Assembly (NCBI GenBank): GCA_946185485.1
Contig: CAMHJQ010000008.1
Location: 1 to 64,000, forward strand
Reading direction: 5' to 3'
Source of the DNA: an uncultured Prevotellaceae bacterium
GTDB lineage: Bacteria > Bacteroidota > Bacteroidia > Bacteroidales > Bacteroidaceae
DNA: 64,000 nt
Every line of letters begins with the position of its first letter. Within the stretch, counting starts at the first letter, position 1. A program made the position numbers and the translations under genes. Under the pieces are notes generated by a model. That model had not been told where the DNA came from, did not search any database, and saw nothing but the letters and a program-made list of their open reading frames with translations. Shown here in pieces: positions 30,998 to 40,455 of this stretch.

Positions 30998-32971
30998 TTA
31001 TTCGTTGGGTTGGAAACCAGGACCTCCGCCAAAGCCTCTACCACCTCCTCCGAAGCCTCCGCCAAAGCCACCTCCTCCGAAGTTAGGCATCTGAGGAGCA
31101 GGCTCCTTGCCGAGGTCCATCAGCATCTTGAACAGGGCACGGCGACGTTGGCTCCACGTGGGATAATCACTGGCGCGTAGTGTGCGAATTTTGAACCCGG
31201 GCATCTGAGGACCTTGCTTCATGAAGTCCAACGTGCTGGTAGTCAGGATGCAAGGCTTGGTCTTGCCATCGGCAATCATGCGGTCGACAATGGCCCCGGC
31301 ACCACCCACCTTAAACCAACTCTCCATGGTGTCACCCTCGCCGGGTATCAGTTGGATGAAAGCAGGGATGGTCATGGTCTGGGGCATGGGCGAGGTGTAC
31401 CAGGCCTCCATGCGGTCGAGTTCATAAGCCACTCGTCCATGCTCAATATCACCCTGTGAGGCGTAGTTGAAGGGCGAGCGTGGATTGTCTGCAATACTGT
31501 ATTTAAATCCTTGGTCTGGTGAGAGATACATGTTATTCGGGTCTGCTACACGAGTGCCATCTACGATGAAACAGTACTTGAAGGTCTCCATAGGATACTC
31601 TGTGAACACCGTGCTCCAGACACCGTCTGAGTCGCGTTGCATGATGATATTCTCAGGCAGGATCTCGCATTCCAACTCCACGCTTTTGGCATCGGGAGCC
31701 TTGAAACGGAAGGTGATGGCATCCTCGCTATATTCGGGCGAGATGATGGGCTTGGGGAACATACGAGCCATGACGCCAGGCGTAAACTGCTGCTCCTTCC
31801 CCGTAGCGGCAGGGGCGGGCTGGGCGTCCTTCATCGCTGCCTCGGAAGCCTTCTTGTTGAAGAGCAGCGGTAATGTCTTAGTCAGGAAGTACTTGGCATT
31901 CATCCAGGTATGGCCAAACTTGTCGGAAGTGAACTCCTTGACGCTGTGGATGCCTTTCTTGTCGAGGAACTCCATGTAGTCGCGGGAGTTGCCATAGAGG
32001 AAGTCGTCGGTACCCACACCGAGCCAGAACAGGTGAATCTGCTTGTTGGTAGCGTCTGCCTGGTCGTAGACATTGGGAATGTCGGTCGATGTAAACGAGC
32101 TGTAGCTGCAGAGATACGAGAACTTATCGAGGTTCGTCAGACCATTGAACAGCGCCTGATTGCCACCGCGAGAAAAACCGCCGATGGCACGGTGGTCACG
32201 GTCCGCCTTGGTGCGGTAGTTCTTGTCAATGTACGGCAGCAGGTCGTTGATGAGATCCTTGCTGAAGACGTCACCGCCAAAGCGCATCTGACGGGCGGTC
32301 TCCTCGTTGCGCTCCTTGGTGGCGCCAGACGCCGTTGTGGGGTCATCCTGAAGCTTTAGCTTCATGGGATTGCCGTAGGGCAGCACGACAATCATCTCCT
32401 TGGCTTGCTTGGCAGCCAGCAGGTTGTCGAGGATGTAGTTGACGCGCCCCACCTTGTAGTATACTTCTTCAGTGTCAGTGGTGCCGCTGATGAGGTAGAA
32501 GACGGGATATTTCTTTTCGCGGTTCATCATATAGCCGGGCGGCAGGTAGACAACGGCATGGTTGGTGGCTCCTAAACTCTTGGAGTAGTAGCTGACATAC
32601 TCCACACGGCCATGGGCTACGTCGCGGATGTCGTGCGGCAGTGCACCGTCCTTCGAGGGCATTTCCAACAGGCTGTTCTTGAAGCCCTCGTTGGGGAAGT
32701 ACTGCGGGTTTTCAGGGTCCATAACACTCACACCGTCAACGATGTAGCAATAGGGATACATGTCGGGAGCAGCAGGTCCGAGCGTCACCGTCCACGTGCC
32801 GTCGGCACCACGAGTCATCTCCTTGCGACCTGCAAACTGCACATCTACCAACACTGTCTTCGCAGTGTTGTTTTGGTAGCGGAACGTCACCGTTCCGTCA
32901 TCATTGGTCTTTGGCTGCGCCGAGGCAGTGAGCGTACTGGCCAGCAGCGCAAGACAGAGGATCTTTTTCAT
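30998..32971 (-). CDS. CE1-like esterase with a second, internally deleted esterase unit
   Basis: A 657-aa secreted protein with a signal peptide (1-19). The first half has a CBM48-like sandwich and a complete CE1 domain: S267 in GGFSRGG and H354 in KFGHTW. The second half starts again with a sandwich (about 410-500) and an esterase-like beginning. It then jumps to the family C-terminus (YPTWSQRRRALFKML, comparable to TWRRALREM in the xylanase-esterase) without any GxSxG or catalytic His. The last 28 residues are a Gly/Phe repeat (GGGFGGG type). It probably removes ferulate or acetate from xylan; the second unit may only bind. Confidence 0.85.
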   Translation of the reverse strand: MKKILCLALLASTLTASAQPKTNDDGTVTFRYQNNTAKTVLVDVQFAGRKEMTRGADGTWTVTLGPAAPDMYPYCYIVDGVSVMDPENPQYFPNEGFKNSLLEMPSKDGALPHDIRDVAHGRVEYVSYYSKSLGATNHAVVYLPPGYMMNREKKYPVFYLISGTTDTEEVYYKVGRVNYILDNLLAAKQAKEMIVVLPYGNPMKLKLQDDPTTASGATKERNEETARQMRFGGDVFSKDLINDLLPYIDKNYRTKADRDHRAIGGFSRGGNQALFNGLTNLDKFSYLCSYSSFTSTDIPNVYDQADATNKQIHLFWLGVGTDDFLYGNSRDYMEFLDKKGIHSVKEFTSDKFGHTWMNAKYFLTKTLPLLFNKKASEAAMKDAQPAPAATGKEQQFTPGVMARMFPKPIISPEYSEDAITFRFKAPDAKSVELECEILPENIIMQRDSDGVWSTVFTEYPMETFKYCFIVDGTRVADPNNMYLSPDQGFKYSIADNPRSPFNYASQGDIEHGRVAYELDRMEAWYTSPMPQTMTIPAFIQLIPGEGDTMESWFKVGGAGAIVDRMIADGKTKPCILTTSTLDFMKQGPQMPGFKIRTLRASDYPTWSQRRRALFKMLMDLGKEPAPQMPNFGGGGFGGGFGGGGRGFGGGPGFQPNE

Positions 32972-33020
32972 AGTCTTTTAATATTTAATCACGACCTTGA
33001 GCTGAAGCTCAGTTTTTCTC

Positions 33021-34502
33021 TCACTTAATCACGACCTTTTTCCCGTTTACGATATAGAGTCCGGCACGTGTGGGTTTACCGTCGATGCGGCGTCCGTCCA
33101 TCGTGTACCATATATTATTCTTAATGTCTAATTTTATCTGGAATGGAGTGCTGATGCCCGTGGTGGAGCCTTCCTTCAGCGTGCAGAAGGTGAAGTAGGT
33201 GGGCTCGTCGAACATGGCAGGGTGCGAAGCATCCTTCATGTACTTGCCTGTGCCTTCGTTCTTCAGCGTCCATCCCTTGCCGTCTACATATTGGATGTCC
33301 CAAACGGCACCGTTGGGGATGTCGTAACCTTTCTGACTGTTCAGTCCATTGACGAAGCAGTAACTGCCATCTGCTGCTTGAGAATTCAGGTAGGCTGTAG
33401 AGCCATCTACCTGATAATCAGAACCGTCAGCGGCAACGACTTTCAGACCGCGTTTGTTGCCTACTCTGGTTGTCTTAAACTGATAAGCTTCTTGAATACT
33501 GATGAGTGCACGATTACAGTTTGTGTAGTCAAGTTCTTGTCCTCCAGGGCAGTAGAATGCTTTCTGCTCTGACTCGTTGATGATAGCGAACGTTTTGCCA
33601 GTCAAGTCTGTGATTGAGCCTGTGAGACGCTCGTCAAGGGTATATGTCTTGGTGTATTTTTCAGGATGGTTCATGACGTCCAGAACTTTCTCGGCATAGC
33701 GCTTTCCCAAGGTGCGGTAGCCAGCGGCCGAGAAGTGCCAAGGGTCAACACCATTGCCAGGGATGCCATCGGCAGAGACCACATGACCGGTAGGAATCAC
33801 CTCGGGAATTTTAGCAACCACATGATTATGCCAAGAACAGCCACCACCCATATTCTCATATTCAGTTTCACCAACAAAGATGGGTACTTCGGAAGCTTTG
33901 AGTCCTAAGTCGTGTAGCATGTCCTTATAAATCTTCTTCACCATGCCAGGCCACTTCTCGTCACCATTGTTCGACTCGCCCTGATGTAACAAAATGCCTT
34001 TGATGACACCTACCTGCTGGGCCTTCTTGGCCATTTCGATGATACGGCCGTAGGGGTTTTCGCCGTAGTAATTCCTGGCTATCTGAGCCCACCACTCGTT
34101 GTAGTTATCTTTGTACTTCTGCTCGTATAAGTCCTTGTCAAACATCTCGATGGGACTACCACCCATGGCAACGGCGATGACGCCAACCTTCTTGTCGGGC
34201 AATTCCTTCACCATCGTGCGACCGAAATAGTCAGAAGGACCTAACTTTCCAACTGGGCTCACAATAGGGCATTCAGCAGTATACCACTCGCCAAGTGTAC
34301 GTTTGGGACTATTGAAGTTGCAAGTTGCCAGCATTTGGAAGCGTGGGTCCACATTGCCCACATCCTGAGCTTCCCACTGGGCGTTACCCTCCATGTTCGA
34401 CTGTCCGAAACAAATGTAAATGTAAAAATTGGGATCTACTTCTCCTTTTACTCCAAGAAACGATGACAAAGCCATGAGGCCCGTTATAAAAATTTTTTTC
34501 AT
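33021..34502 (-). CDS. CE6-type SGNH acetylxylan esterase with trefoil-like module and T9SS tail
   Basis: A 493-aa secreted enzyme and the first gene of the minus-strand xylan operon. The SGNH domain (about 22-275) has FGQSNMEG (S36), HQGESN, and DPWHF (D253, H256), parallel to the CE6 half of the 24555 gene. A module around 285-440 (WTLKNEGTGKYM) looks like a ricin-type or beta-trefoil binding domain. The end (YTMDGRRI ... GLYIVNGKKVVIK) is a T9SS-type sorting tail. I chose ATG 34502, since the upstream alternative at 34553 adds a polar leader and overlaps the promoter box. Confidence 0.88.
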   Translation of the reverse strand: MKKIFITGLMALSSFLGVKGEVDPNFYIYICFGQSNMEGNAQWEAQDVGNVDPRFQMLATCNFNSPKRTLGEWYTAECPIVSPVGKLGPSDYFGRTMVKELPDKKVGVIAVAMGGSPIEMFDKDLYEQKYKDNYNEWWAQIARNYYGENPYGRIIEMAKKAQQVGVIKGILLHQGESNNGDEKWPGMVKKIYKDMLHDLGLKASEVPIFVGETEYENMGGGCSWHNHVVAKIPEVIPTGHVVSADGIPGNGVDPWHFSAAGYRTLGKRYAEKVLDVMNHPEKYTKTYTLDERLTGSITDLTGKTFAIINESEQKAFYCPGGQELDYTNCNRALISIQEAYQFKTTRVGNKRGLKVVAADGSDYQVDGSTAYLNSQAADGSYCFVNGLNSQKGYDIPNGAVWDIQYVDGKGWTLKNEGTGKYMKDASHPAMFDEPTYFTFCTLKEGSTTGISTPFQIKLDIKNNIWYTMDGRRIDGKPTRAGLYIVNGKKVVIK

Positions 34503-34550
34503 TTTTAAGTTTTTTATATAGTACCTATTTATGTTTTCAGATTTCTGCTG

Positions 34551-34558
34551 CAAAAATA
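34551..34558 (-). promoter_or_regulatory. -7 box (TATTTTTG) for the six-gene xylan operon
   Basis: A TAnnTTTG match on the minus strand, 49 nt before the CE6 start at 34502. No clear -33 box. Confidence 0.55.
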
Positions 34559-34627
34559 CGAAAAAGAATCGACATTGTTTTCTTCCAGCGTTCTAAATGC
34601 TTGTCGTGTCGTAACACGATTCTTCTA

Positions 34628-34668
34628 TTTTGTAATATTGTTGCATATATGTTACATATTACAAAATT
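34628..34668. promoter_or_regulatory. 12-bp perfect inverted repeat, candidate operator
   Basis: ATTTTGTAATAT (34628-34639) and ATATTACAAAAT (34657-34668) are perfect inverted copies 17 bp apart. They lie between the divergent promoter boxes, where a regulator of both xylan operons would bind. TGTTACA occurs inside the right half. Confidence 0.5.
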
Positions 34669-34707
34669 CGTGTGACAAATGGAAAAGCCCATTAATTAAA
34701 TAATGTG

Positions 34708-34715
34708 TATCTTTG
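34708..34715 (+). promoter_or_regulatory. -7 box (TATCTTTG) upstream of a short leader or small RNA
   Basis: A TAnnTTTG match about 70 nt before an intrinsic terminator; no ORF lies between. Confidence 0.5.
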
Positions 34716-34720
34716 CAGCG

Positions 34721-34818
34721 CAAAAGAAAATTTTTAGCAATACTTTTATAGTTACTAAAGTTGTTAGTAGTTTTGGTATGTAATTAACGGGGCCGACGGG
34801 AGTTTCCCCCGTTTTTTT
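34721..34818 (+). ncRNA. Candidate small RNA or attenuated leader
   Basis: The segment between a -7 box and an intrinsic terminator has no ORF and would give an RNA of about 95 nt. It could be a free small RNA of the kind found beside Bacteroidota sus loci, or a leader that terminates before susC. I see no match to a known riboswitch. Confidence 0.35.
34786..34818 (+). terminator. Intrinsic terminator in the susC upstream region
   Basis: AACGGGG (34786-34792) pairs with CCCCGTT (34807-34813), followed by a run of seven T. It faces the susC-like gene but lies upstream of the second promoter box. Confidence 0.7.
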
Positions 34819-34983
34819 ATTTTGCGCAAGGGGTCCCTGTATATATAATAAGGTGTCTCCGCTTTCGCAAGTTGAATAAAGAGTTGAGCGAATGTGATAC
34901 CTGAATAAGGTGTGGGCTGGCGAGAACGGGTTTGCTATCGCAAAAGTAACATATTATACGAAAAAGCAAGGATTCTTAAGTAG

Positions 34984-35011
34984 TGTTACAAAAGGTAAAA
35001 TGCGTGTAACA
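34984..35011. promoter_or_regulatory. TGTTACA-N14-TGTAACA inverted pair, candidate operator
   Basis: TGTTACA (34984-34990) and TGTAACA (35005-35011) lie 31 nt before the susC -7 box. TGTTACA occurs again at 34651-34657. Confidence 0.4.
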
Positions 35012-35041
35012 ATCGATAAAATCCGTTCAGAAGAAAATACC

Positions 35042-35049
35042 TACCTTTG
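35042..35049 (+). promoter_or_regulatory. -7 box (TACCTTTG) for the XUS operon
   Basis: A TAnnTTTG match 61 nt before the susC-like start, giving a leader of about 55 nt. The -33 box is not recognisable, as expected for an activated promoter. Confidence 0.65.
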
Positions 35050-35110
35050 TGCCGAGTTTCGTAATTTATTAATAATAACATAAAAAAACCGTGAATCAAA
35101 ATCTGTCAAA

Positions 35111-38100
35111 ATGAAGAATCTAAAACAATTGATCAGACAGACTGTTCCCATGATGTTGATGCTGTTTTGGTGCAGCACGGCGCTGCATGCCCAAACGGGT
35201 ATCACCGTCACGGGTACGGTAACAGATGGAAACCAGGAGCCATTAATTGGCGCCTCGGTGGTGGTGAAGGGACAAACCTCCCTGGGTACCGTCACTGACT
35301 TCGACGGTAACTTCCAGTTGAAGGTACCTTCCGAACAGTCAGTGCTGGTGATTTCCTATGTGGGTATGACCACTCGGGAATTCAAGGTCGGCAAGCAGCG
35401 CTCATTCAAGGCTGTGCTGCAGGACGACACCCAGTTGGAGGAAGTCGTAGTAGTCGGTTTCGGCCAGCAGAAGAAAGCTTCTGTGGTCGGAGCTATCACA
35501 CAGACTACAGGTGAAGTGCTGGAACGTGCAGCAGGTATTGGTAGTGTGGGTGCTGCCCTCACTGGTAACCTGCCTGGTGTTGCAACCATCGCTTCTACCG
35601 GTCAGCCTGGTGAAGAAGACCCGCGTATTTACATTCGTGGTGCAGCAGCCTGGAACCAGGATGCCCAGCCGCTGATCCTCGTGGATGGTGTCAAGCGTGA
35701 GATCAAGTCCGTTGATATTACGTCAGTGGCTACCGTCTCCGTGCTGAAAGATGCCTCTGCCACAGCCGTTTACGGTGTGGAGGGTGCTAACGGCGTTATT
35801 CTGATTACCACCAAGCGTGGTGTGGAAGGTAAGGCACGCATCGATGTTGGCTTCAATGCTACTCTGAAGGCCGTGTCCAAGCTTCCGCGCAAGTACGACT
35901 CTTATGATGGCTATATGCTTCGTAATGAGGTTCTTGAACATGAGCTTGCTATCGGTGGTGATGCTTCTTGGACTTACTACCGTCCGCAGACGTTCATCAA
36001 CAACTTCCGCAATCAGGACCGTACCGTCAAGCCGCAGTATGATGCAGCAGGCAACTACCTCGGAGAATACAGTCAGGCTGAGCGCTATGCCAATGTCGAC
36101 TGGCAGGACGAGATGTTCAAGAGTACCGCTTTATCATATAATGCTAACTTGAATATCTCCGGTGGTACCAAGTTTGTGAAGTACTTCGTTGCCTTCGACT
36201 TCCAGAACGAAGGTGATATGACTCGTATTTGGGACAACAGCCAGGGTTACGAAGGTGGTTATGCTTACAACCGTTTGAATGTACGATCTAACCTTGACTT
36301 CCAGATAACGAAGACCACGCAGTTCAAGGTAAACCTGGCTGGTTCGAATGCCCAGCAGAAGACCCCGCGTTATTATTATGGTAATAGCGGCGAGTTCTTC
36401 CAGCAGCAGAACTGGGCCGGTGCCTACGGTATGGCACCTAACCTTTTCCCCGTCCAGTTCTCCGATGGTGCCTGGGGTTACTACCCGTTGGTATCTAACG
36501 TGGCAAACTCTCCTATGAACGTCGCTACTGCCGGTTATACACAGAGTGCCATCACTCGTGTGTTTACCGACTTCGCCCTTGAGCAGGACCTCGGCTTTGT
36601 TACCAAGGGACTGATTGCCCGCGGTACCATTTCTTGGGACAACCAATTCAATGAAGGTAACCGCGGTATTTCAGCCCAAGGCCACACCAACAAGCGAGCA
36701 TACATGCTTCCTGAGGATGGACAGCTGCTGTACGAGACTTCTATTTTCGATAATACTGGTTTTGATTTCTATGAAAAGCGTGACTGGGCAACGCAGGCAG
36801 GTAGTGTCAATTACACCTACCGTGCCACGGAAATGTCGCTTCAGCTCTTCTGGGCTCGCCAGTTCGGTGACCATAACGTGACGGCCATGGGTAACTGGAA
36901 GCGTCGTATTGATGCCGGTAATGCCGACCTCGAGAATCGTCGTGAGGACTGGGTGTTCCGTACCACCTACGACTTCAAGAGCCGCTACTTTGCTGAGTTC
37001 AACGGTGCTTACAACGGTTCACAGAAGTTCTCGCCCGACAACCGCTTCGCTTTCTTCTGTTCAGGAGCTGTCGGTTGGATGATGTCAGAGGAGAAATTCA
37101 TGAAGAAACTGAGAGAAAAGCACATCGTTGACATGTTTAAGATTCGTGGTTCTATCGGTGAAATCGGTGATGATAACGCCGGTGCCCGCTGGGCTTATAT
37201 GAACGACTGGGAGGTTATCACCGTGAATGGTCAACAGCAGAATTTCACCATTTCTCTTGACAACACGCAAAGCCCCTACACCAGTTACCGACAGAAGACC
37301 ATCGCCAGCCCCGACCTCCGCTGGGCAACGGTATTGAAGAAGAACCTCGGTTTCGACTATGGTTTCCTCGGTGGTATGTTTACCGGTAGCTTCGACTGGT
37401 TCCGCGATGACCGTAAGGACATCTTCATCTCGGGTGCCAACCGCTCCGTGCCTTCTTACTATGGTGCCTGGACTACTCCTGACATCAACAAGGGTAGGAT
37501 GAAGAACTCAGGTTTCGAGTTTGAGGTTCGCTTCAACAAAGTGCTGAAGAACGGCATGCGTTTCTGGGCTAACGCCAACTACACATACGCGCACAATACC
37601 ATTTTGGAAAAGGATGACCCGAAGCTGATTCCAAGCTATCGTAAGGCAGAAGGCTATTCTCAGGGACAATACATTTCCTTCATCGATAAGGGCTATATCA
37701 AGACTTACGATGAACTCTATAGTGCGCCTGAGCGCGAGAAGGACGACAGCCAGGTGCTCATCGGTGACCACTACATCGTTGACTTCAATGGTGATGGTGT
37801 CGTAGACGAGACCAACGACCAGGCTCCTTTTGGCTATACCGGTAATCCGGAACATACTTACAATGCCACCATCGGTTGGGAGTGGAAAGGCTGGAGCTGC
37901 TTTGCTCAGCTCTACGGTGTAACAGGTGTTACTCGTGACGTAGGTCTTGCCTCGTTCAATAACAAGCTGCTGACCGTATATGACAATGGCACTTGGTGGA
38001 ATCCTGTCGAAGGCAATGGCGAGGTCGTTGTACCACGTTTTACCACCCAGGTCTCTTATAATGACGGTACACAGTATCTTTTCGATGGTTCTTATTTCCG

Positions 38101-38311
38101 TCTGAAGAACGTGGAAATCGCTTACACCTGGACAAAGGGTTGGATTAAGAAGCTTGGTTTCTCAAGCCTGAAGATCTACCTGAATGGTAATAACCTCTTC
38201 CTGATTACAAAGATGCCTGACGACCGTGAGAGTAACTACGGATTCAGTGGTGGCGGTGGTGCTTACCCAACCGTTAGACGTTATAACTTCGGATTTAAGC
38301 TTAACATGTAA
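35111..38311 (+). CDS. xusA: SusC/RagA-like TonB receptor for xylan oligosaccharides (XusA-like)
   Basis: A 1066-aa SusC protein. It has a signal peptide (1-27, HAQ), a carboxypeptidase-regulatory domain (about 32-108), a TonB-box-like EEVVVVGFG near 112-120, a plug (ILVDGVKRE; SVLKDASATAVYGVEGANGV) and a barrel ending FGFKLNM. It imports oligosaccharides through the outer membrane with its SusD partner. First gene of the plus-strand operon in the order susC-susD-susC-susD-lipoprotein-GH10, which is that of the Prevotella bryantii XUS, so I use the xus names. GGT and GCT codons are more frequent than in the 3827-16187 genes, which may reflect high expression. Confidence 0.92.
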   Translation: MKNLKQLIRQTVPMMLMLFWCSTALHAQTGITVTGTVTDGNQEPLIGASVVVKGQTSLGTVTDFDGNFQLKVPSEQSVLVISYVGMTTREFKVGKQRSFKAVLQDDTQLEEVVVVGFGQQKKASVVGAITQTTGEVLERAAGIGSVGAALTGNLPGVATIASTGQPGEEDPRIYIRGAAAWNQDAQPLILVDGVKREIKSVDITSVATVSVLKDASATAVYGVEGANGVILITTKRGVEGKARIDVGFNATLKAVSKLPRKYDSYDGYMLRNEVLEHELAIGGDASWTYYRPQTFINNFRNQDRTVKPQYDAAGNYLGEYSQAERYANVDWQDEMFKSTALSYNANLNISGGTKFVKYFVAFDFQNEGDMTRIWDNSQGYEGGYAYNRLNVRSNLDFQITKTTQFKVNLAGSNAQQKTPRYYYGNSGEFFQQQNWAGAYGMAPNLFPVQFSDGAWGYYPLVSNVANSPMNVATAGYTQSAITRVFTDFALEQDLGFVTKGLIARGTISWDNQFNEGNRGISAQGHTNKRAYMLPEDGQLLYETSIFDNTGFDFYEKRDWATQAGSVNYTYRATEMSLQLFWARQFGDHNVTAMGNWKRRIDAGNADLENRREDWVFRTTYDFKSRYFAEFNGAYNGSQKFSPDNRFAFFCSGAVGWMMSEEKFMKKLREKHIVDMFKIRGSIGEIGDDNAGARWAYMNDWEVITVNGQQQNFTISLDNTQSPYTSYRQKTIASPDLRWATVLKKNLGFDYGFLGGMFTGSFDWFRDDRKDIFISGANRSVPSYYGAWTTPDINKGRMKNSGFEFEVRFNKVLKNGMRFWANANYTYAHNTILEKDDPKLIPSYRKAEGYSQGQYISFIDKGYIKTYDELYSAPEREKDDSQVLIGDHYIVDFNGDGVVDETNDQAPFGYTGNPEHTYNATIGWEWKGWSCFAQLYGVTGVTRDVGLASFNNKLLTVYDNGTWWNPVEGNGEVVVPRFTTQVSYNDGTQYLFDGSYFRLKNVEIAYTWTKGWIKKLGFSSLKIYLNGNNLFLITKMPDDRESNYGFSGGGGAYPTVRRYNFGFKLNM

Positions 38312-38325
38312 GCGTGCTTCGCACT

Positions 38326-38359
38326 AATTGAAAATTGAAAATTGATAATTGATAATTAT
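38326..38359. repeat. 7-nt tandem array (AATTGAA/AATTGAT)
   Basis: Four consecutive units directly precede the SusD start codon at 38360. Confidence 0.85.
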
Positions 38360-40417
38360 ATGATGAAACACTATAATGACATCAAATCCCTTTTGTGTGG
38401 TGCGCTGCTCCTGATGGCTGGCGGTGTTTCCTTCACGTCCTGTACCGACTGGCTCGATAAGGATAAGGAAGCTATCGTCGCTGAGGATGAGGCATTTAAG
38501 AACTTCCGCAACTTCCAGGGATATATCGAGGAAATCTATAACATGATTCCCGACAAGGAAAAGGTCAACTATTGTACGGCATGGAACTTCGGTGACGACG
38601 CCGTTCACAATCCTGAAGGCTTTGCGCACATGGATCATCAGGTGGACCTTGGCAACTACCGTAACTGGTACACCAACAACCAGTGCTGGCTGAATGGTAA
38701 CAGCAGCTCGCTCTGGAGAAACTCTTGGATTAGCATTCGTAAGTGTAACTTAGGTCTGGAAAATATCAATTCGATGGTAGGTTCTGACGATGAGCGCAAC
38801 CTGTTGCTCGGTCAGATGTATTTCTTCCGTGCATGGTGGCATTTCGAGCTGATGTGCTATTTTGGCGGTCTTCCCTACGTGGACAAGGCTTTTGAAGACA
38901 GCAAGATTCCCGAGTTGCCGCGCCTGTCTTTCCAGAAATGTGCAGAACGCTGTGCTGAAGACTTCGAAAGGGCATACGAACTGCTTCCCATGGACTGGGA
39001 TGACGTGGTTCCCGGTGACGATACACATGGCAAGAATGACCTGCGCGTCAACAAGTTCATGGCACTCTGTTACCTTGGCAAGGTGTATCTCTGGGCCGGT
39101 TCTCCCCTCATGAAGGAGTTTGAGAAGACCCATAAGGCTGACGGCAGCTTTGATGCCGGTGCTGCCAACCTCATGGGGGCCAGTGCTAACGGCAAGACCT
39201 ACGATTATGACATCAAGTATTGCAGACTGGCTGCTGAGGCCTTCGGAAAGGCATTGGACTTGGTGTATAAAGGTGATGTGAAGTACAAACTCGCTGAGTT
39301 CAGATATTCTGATCTCTACAACCATACGAAGGATGAGCATGCCAACTCGTGCTACTCCGAAATCTTCTATACCGTCAAGCAGAAGTGGGCGATGCCGGGC
39401 TCTACAGAGGCTATCTTCCGTGGTGCTTATCCCGGTGTCAACTCCGCCAACTGGAACTGTGCCAAGATTTTCGGTCCGAAGGTGGCTGGTCTTGTGGAGC
39501 ATGACAACATCATCCACCACCCGACAGCCAACCTCGTCGACCAGTATGGTATGTCTAACGGTGAGCCTATCTATCTGGTCAAGAATGGTGAATATGTGCT
39601 GAATGAAGCCTCTGGCTGGGATCCGGAGCATCCGTTCAAGGATCGCGACCCACGATTCTACCACGACATCATCTTCGACGGTTTCCATTATGTCCTCAGT
39701 ATTGATGGTTTGTCAGCTGAGCAGAAGAAGCACGACTATTGTTCGCTCTATACCGGTGGTGCCATGCGTGAGGTGGACCATGGAAGCAGCACGGGCTATT
39801 TCATTCAGAAGCTGGTGCCTCACCAGTGTAACAAAGGTGACAAATGGTATGAGTGGGATTATGAGTTCCAGAACTATATCCCCTACATGCGTCTGGCTGA
39901 CGTCTATCTGATGTATGCGGAAGCTATGGCAGCCATCGCCTGTGAAGCTGACGACATCACCTTGATCAGGGATAAGTCTTATTGCTTGTCTACATCAGCT
40001 GTCGATGCCATCAATGCACTCCGCGACCGTGTGAACAGTTCTGACTATCCGATGGAGCGCATTCCCGCTCACTTCTTGAAAGATACGAAGGACTTCATGG
40101 ACGTCGTACGTCGCGAGCGTGCCGTGGAACTGGCTTTCGAGGGCTTCCGCTGGTGCGACCTGCAGCGCTGGCTGCTTCTGACAGAGGCCCCTTACACCGT
40201 GAAGTACTCTCACGAGTTCGAGCGCTTGGAAAAGGACAGCTGGTTCTACAATGAGACCACGCGTGAGGTCAATCACGATCCCAAGGATGCTAGGGTCGGT
40301 AATTTCCACAAGGAAAAGCTGATAACCCGTGATTTGAAGTCCAAGCACTACTGGTTCCCGCTTCCTGACAAGGATATTTATCTTTACGAGGGTTTCCCCC
40401 AGAATCCGGGATGGTAA
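38360..40417 (+). CDS. xusB: SusD/RagB-like glycan-binding lipoprotein (XusB-like)
   Basis: A 685-aa SusD-family lipoprotein with lipobox FTSC (C28). The family pattern is clear: N-terminal helices with FRAWWHFELMCYFGGLPYVDK (TPR-like region), and a C-terminal part with RERAVELAFEGFRWCDLQRW. It caps the SusC channel and binds xylan chains on the cell surface. ATG 38360 was chosen because the upstream TTG lies within the repeat array and would add six residues from it. The next ATG, one codon on, is an equal choice. Confidence 0.93.
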   Translation: MMKHYNDIKSLLCGALLLMAGGVSFTSCTDWLDKDKEAIVAEDEAFKNFRNFQGYIEEIYNMIPDKEKVNYCTAWNFGDDAVHNPEGFAHMDHQVDLGNYRNWYTNNQCWLNGNSSSLWRNSWISIRKCNLGLENINSMVGSDDERNLLLGQMYFFRAWWHFELMCYFGGLPYVDKAFEDSKIPELPRLSFQKCAERCAEDFERAYELLPMDWDDVVPGDDTHGKNDLRVNKFMALCYLGKVYLWAGSPLMKEFEKTHKADGSFDAGAANLMGASANGKTYDYDIKYCRLAAEAFGKALDLVYKGDVKYKLAEFRYSDLYNHTKDEHANSCYSEIFYTVKQKWAMPGSTEAIFRGAYPGVNSANWNCAKIFGPKVAGLVEHDNIIHHPTANLVDQYGMSNGEPIYLVKNGEYVLNEASGWDPEHPFKDRDPRFYHDIIFDGFHYVLSIDGLSAEQKKHDYCSLYTGGAMREVDHGSSTGYFIQKLVPHQCNKGDKWYEWDYEFQNYIPYMRLADVYLMYAEAMAAIACEADDITLIRDKSYCLSTSAVDAINALRDRVNSSDYPMERIPAHFLKDTKDFMDVVRRERAVELAFEGFRWCDLQRWLLLTEAPYTVKYSHEFERLEKDSWFYNETTREVNHDPKDARVGNFHKEKLITRDLKSKHYWFPLPDKDIYLYEGFPQNPGW

Positions 40418-40419
40418 TC

Positions 40420-40452
40420 AATTGATAATCGATAATTGATAATTGACAATAA
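40420..40452. repeat. 7-nt tandem array (AATTGAT)
   Basis: Four units (AATTGAT, AATCGAT, AATTGAT, AATTGAC) fill the gap between the SusD stop and the next SusC start. Confidence 0.85.
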
Positions 40453-40455
40453 GAT

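Larger units (their letters stand above)
34503..35110. other. Divergent control region of the two xylan operons
   Basis: 608 bp without a gene. It holds a minus-strand -7 box (34551), a 12-bp inverted repeat (34628-34668), a plus-strand -7 box (34708) with a terminator (34786-34818), a fragment resembling the end of the 168-bp element (34883-34906), a TGTTACA/TGTAACA inverted pair (34984-35011) and the susC promoter box (35042). No HTCS-type xylan regulator gene is in the window, so the regulator must act from elsewhere. Confidence 0.7.
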
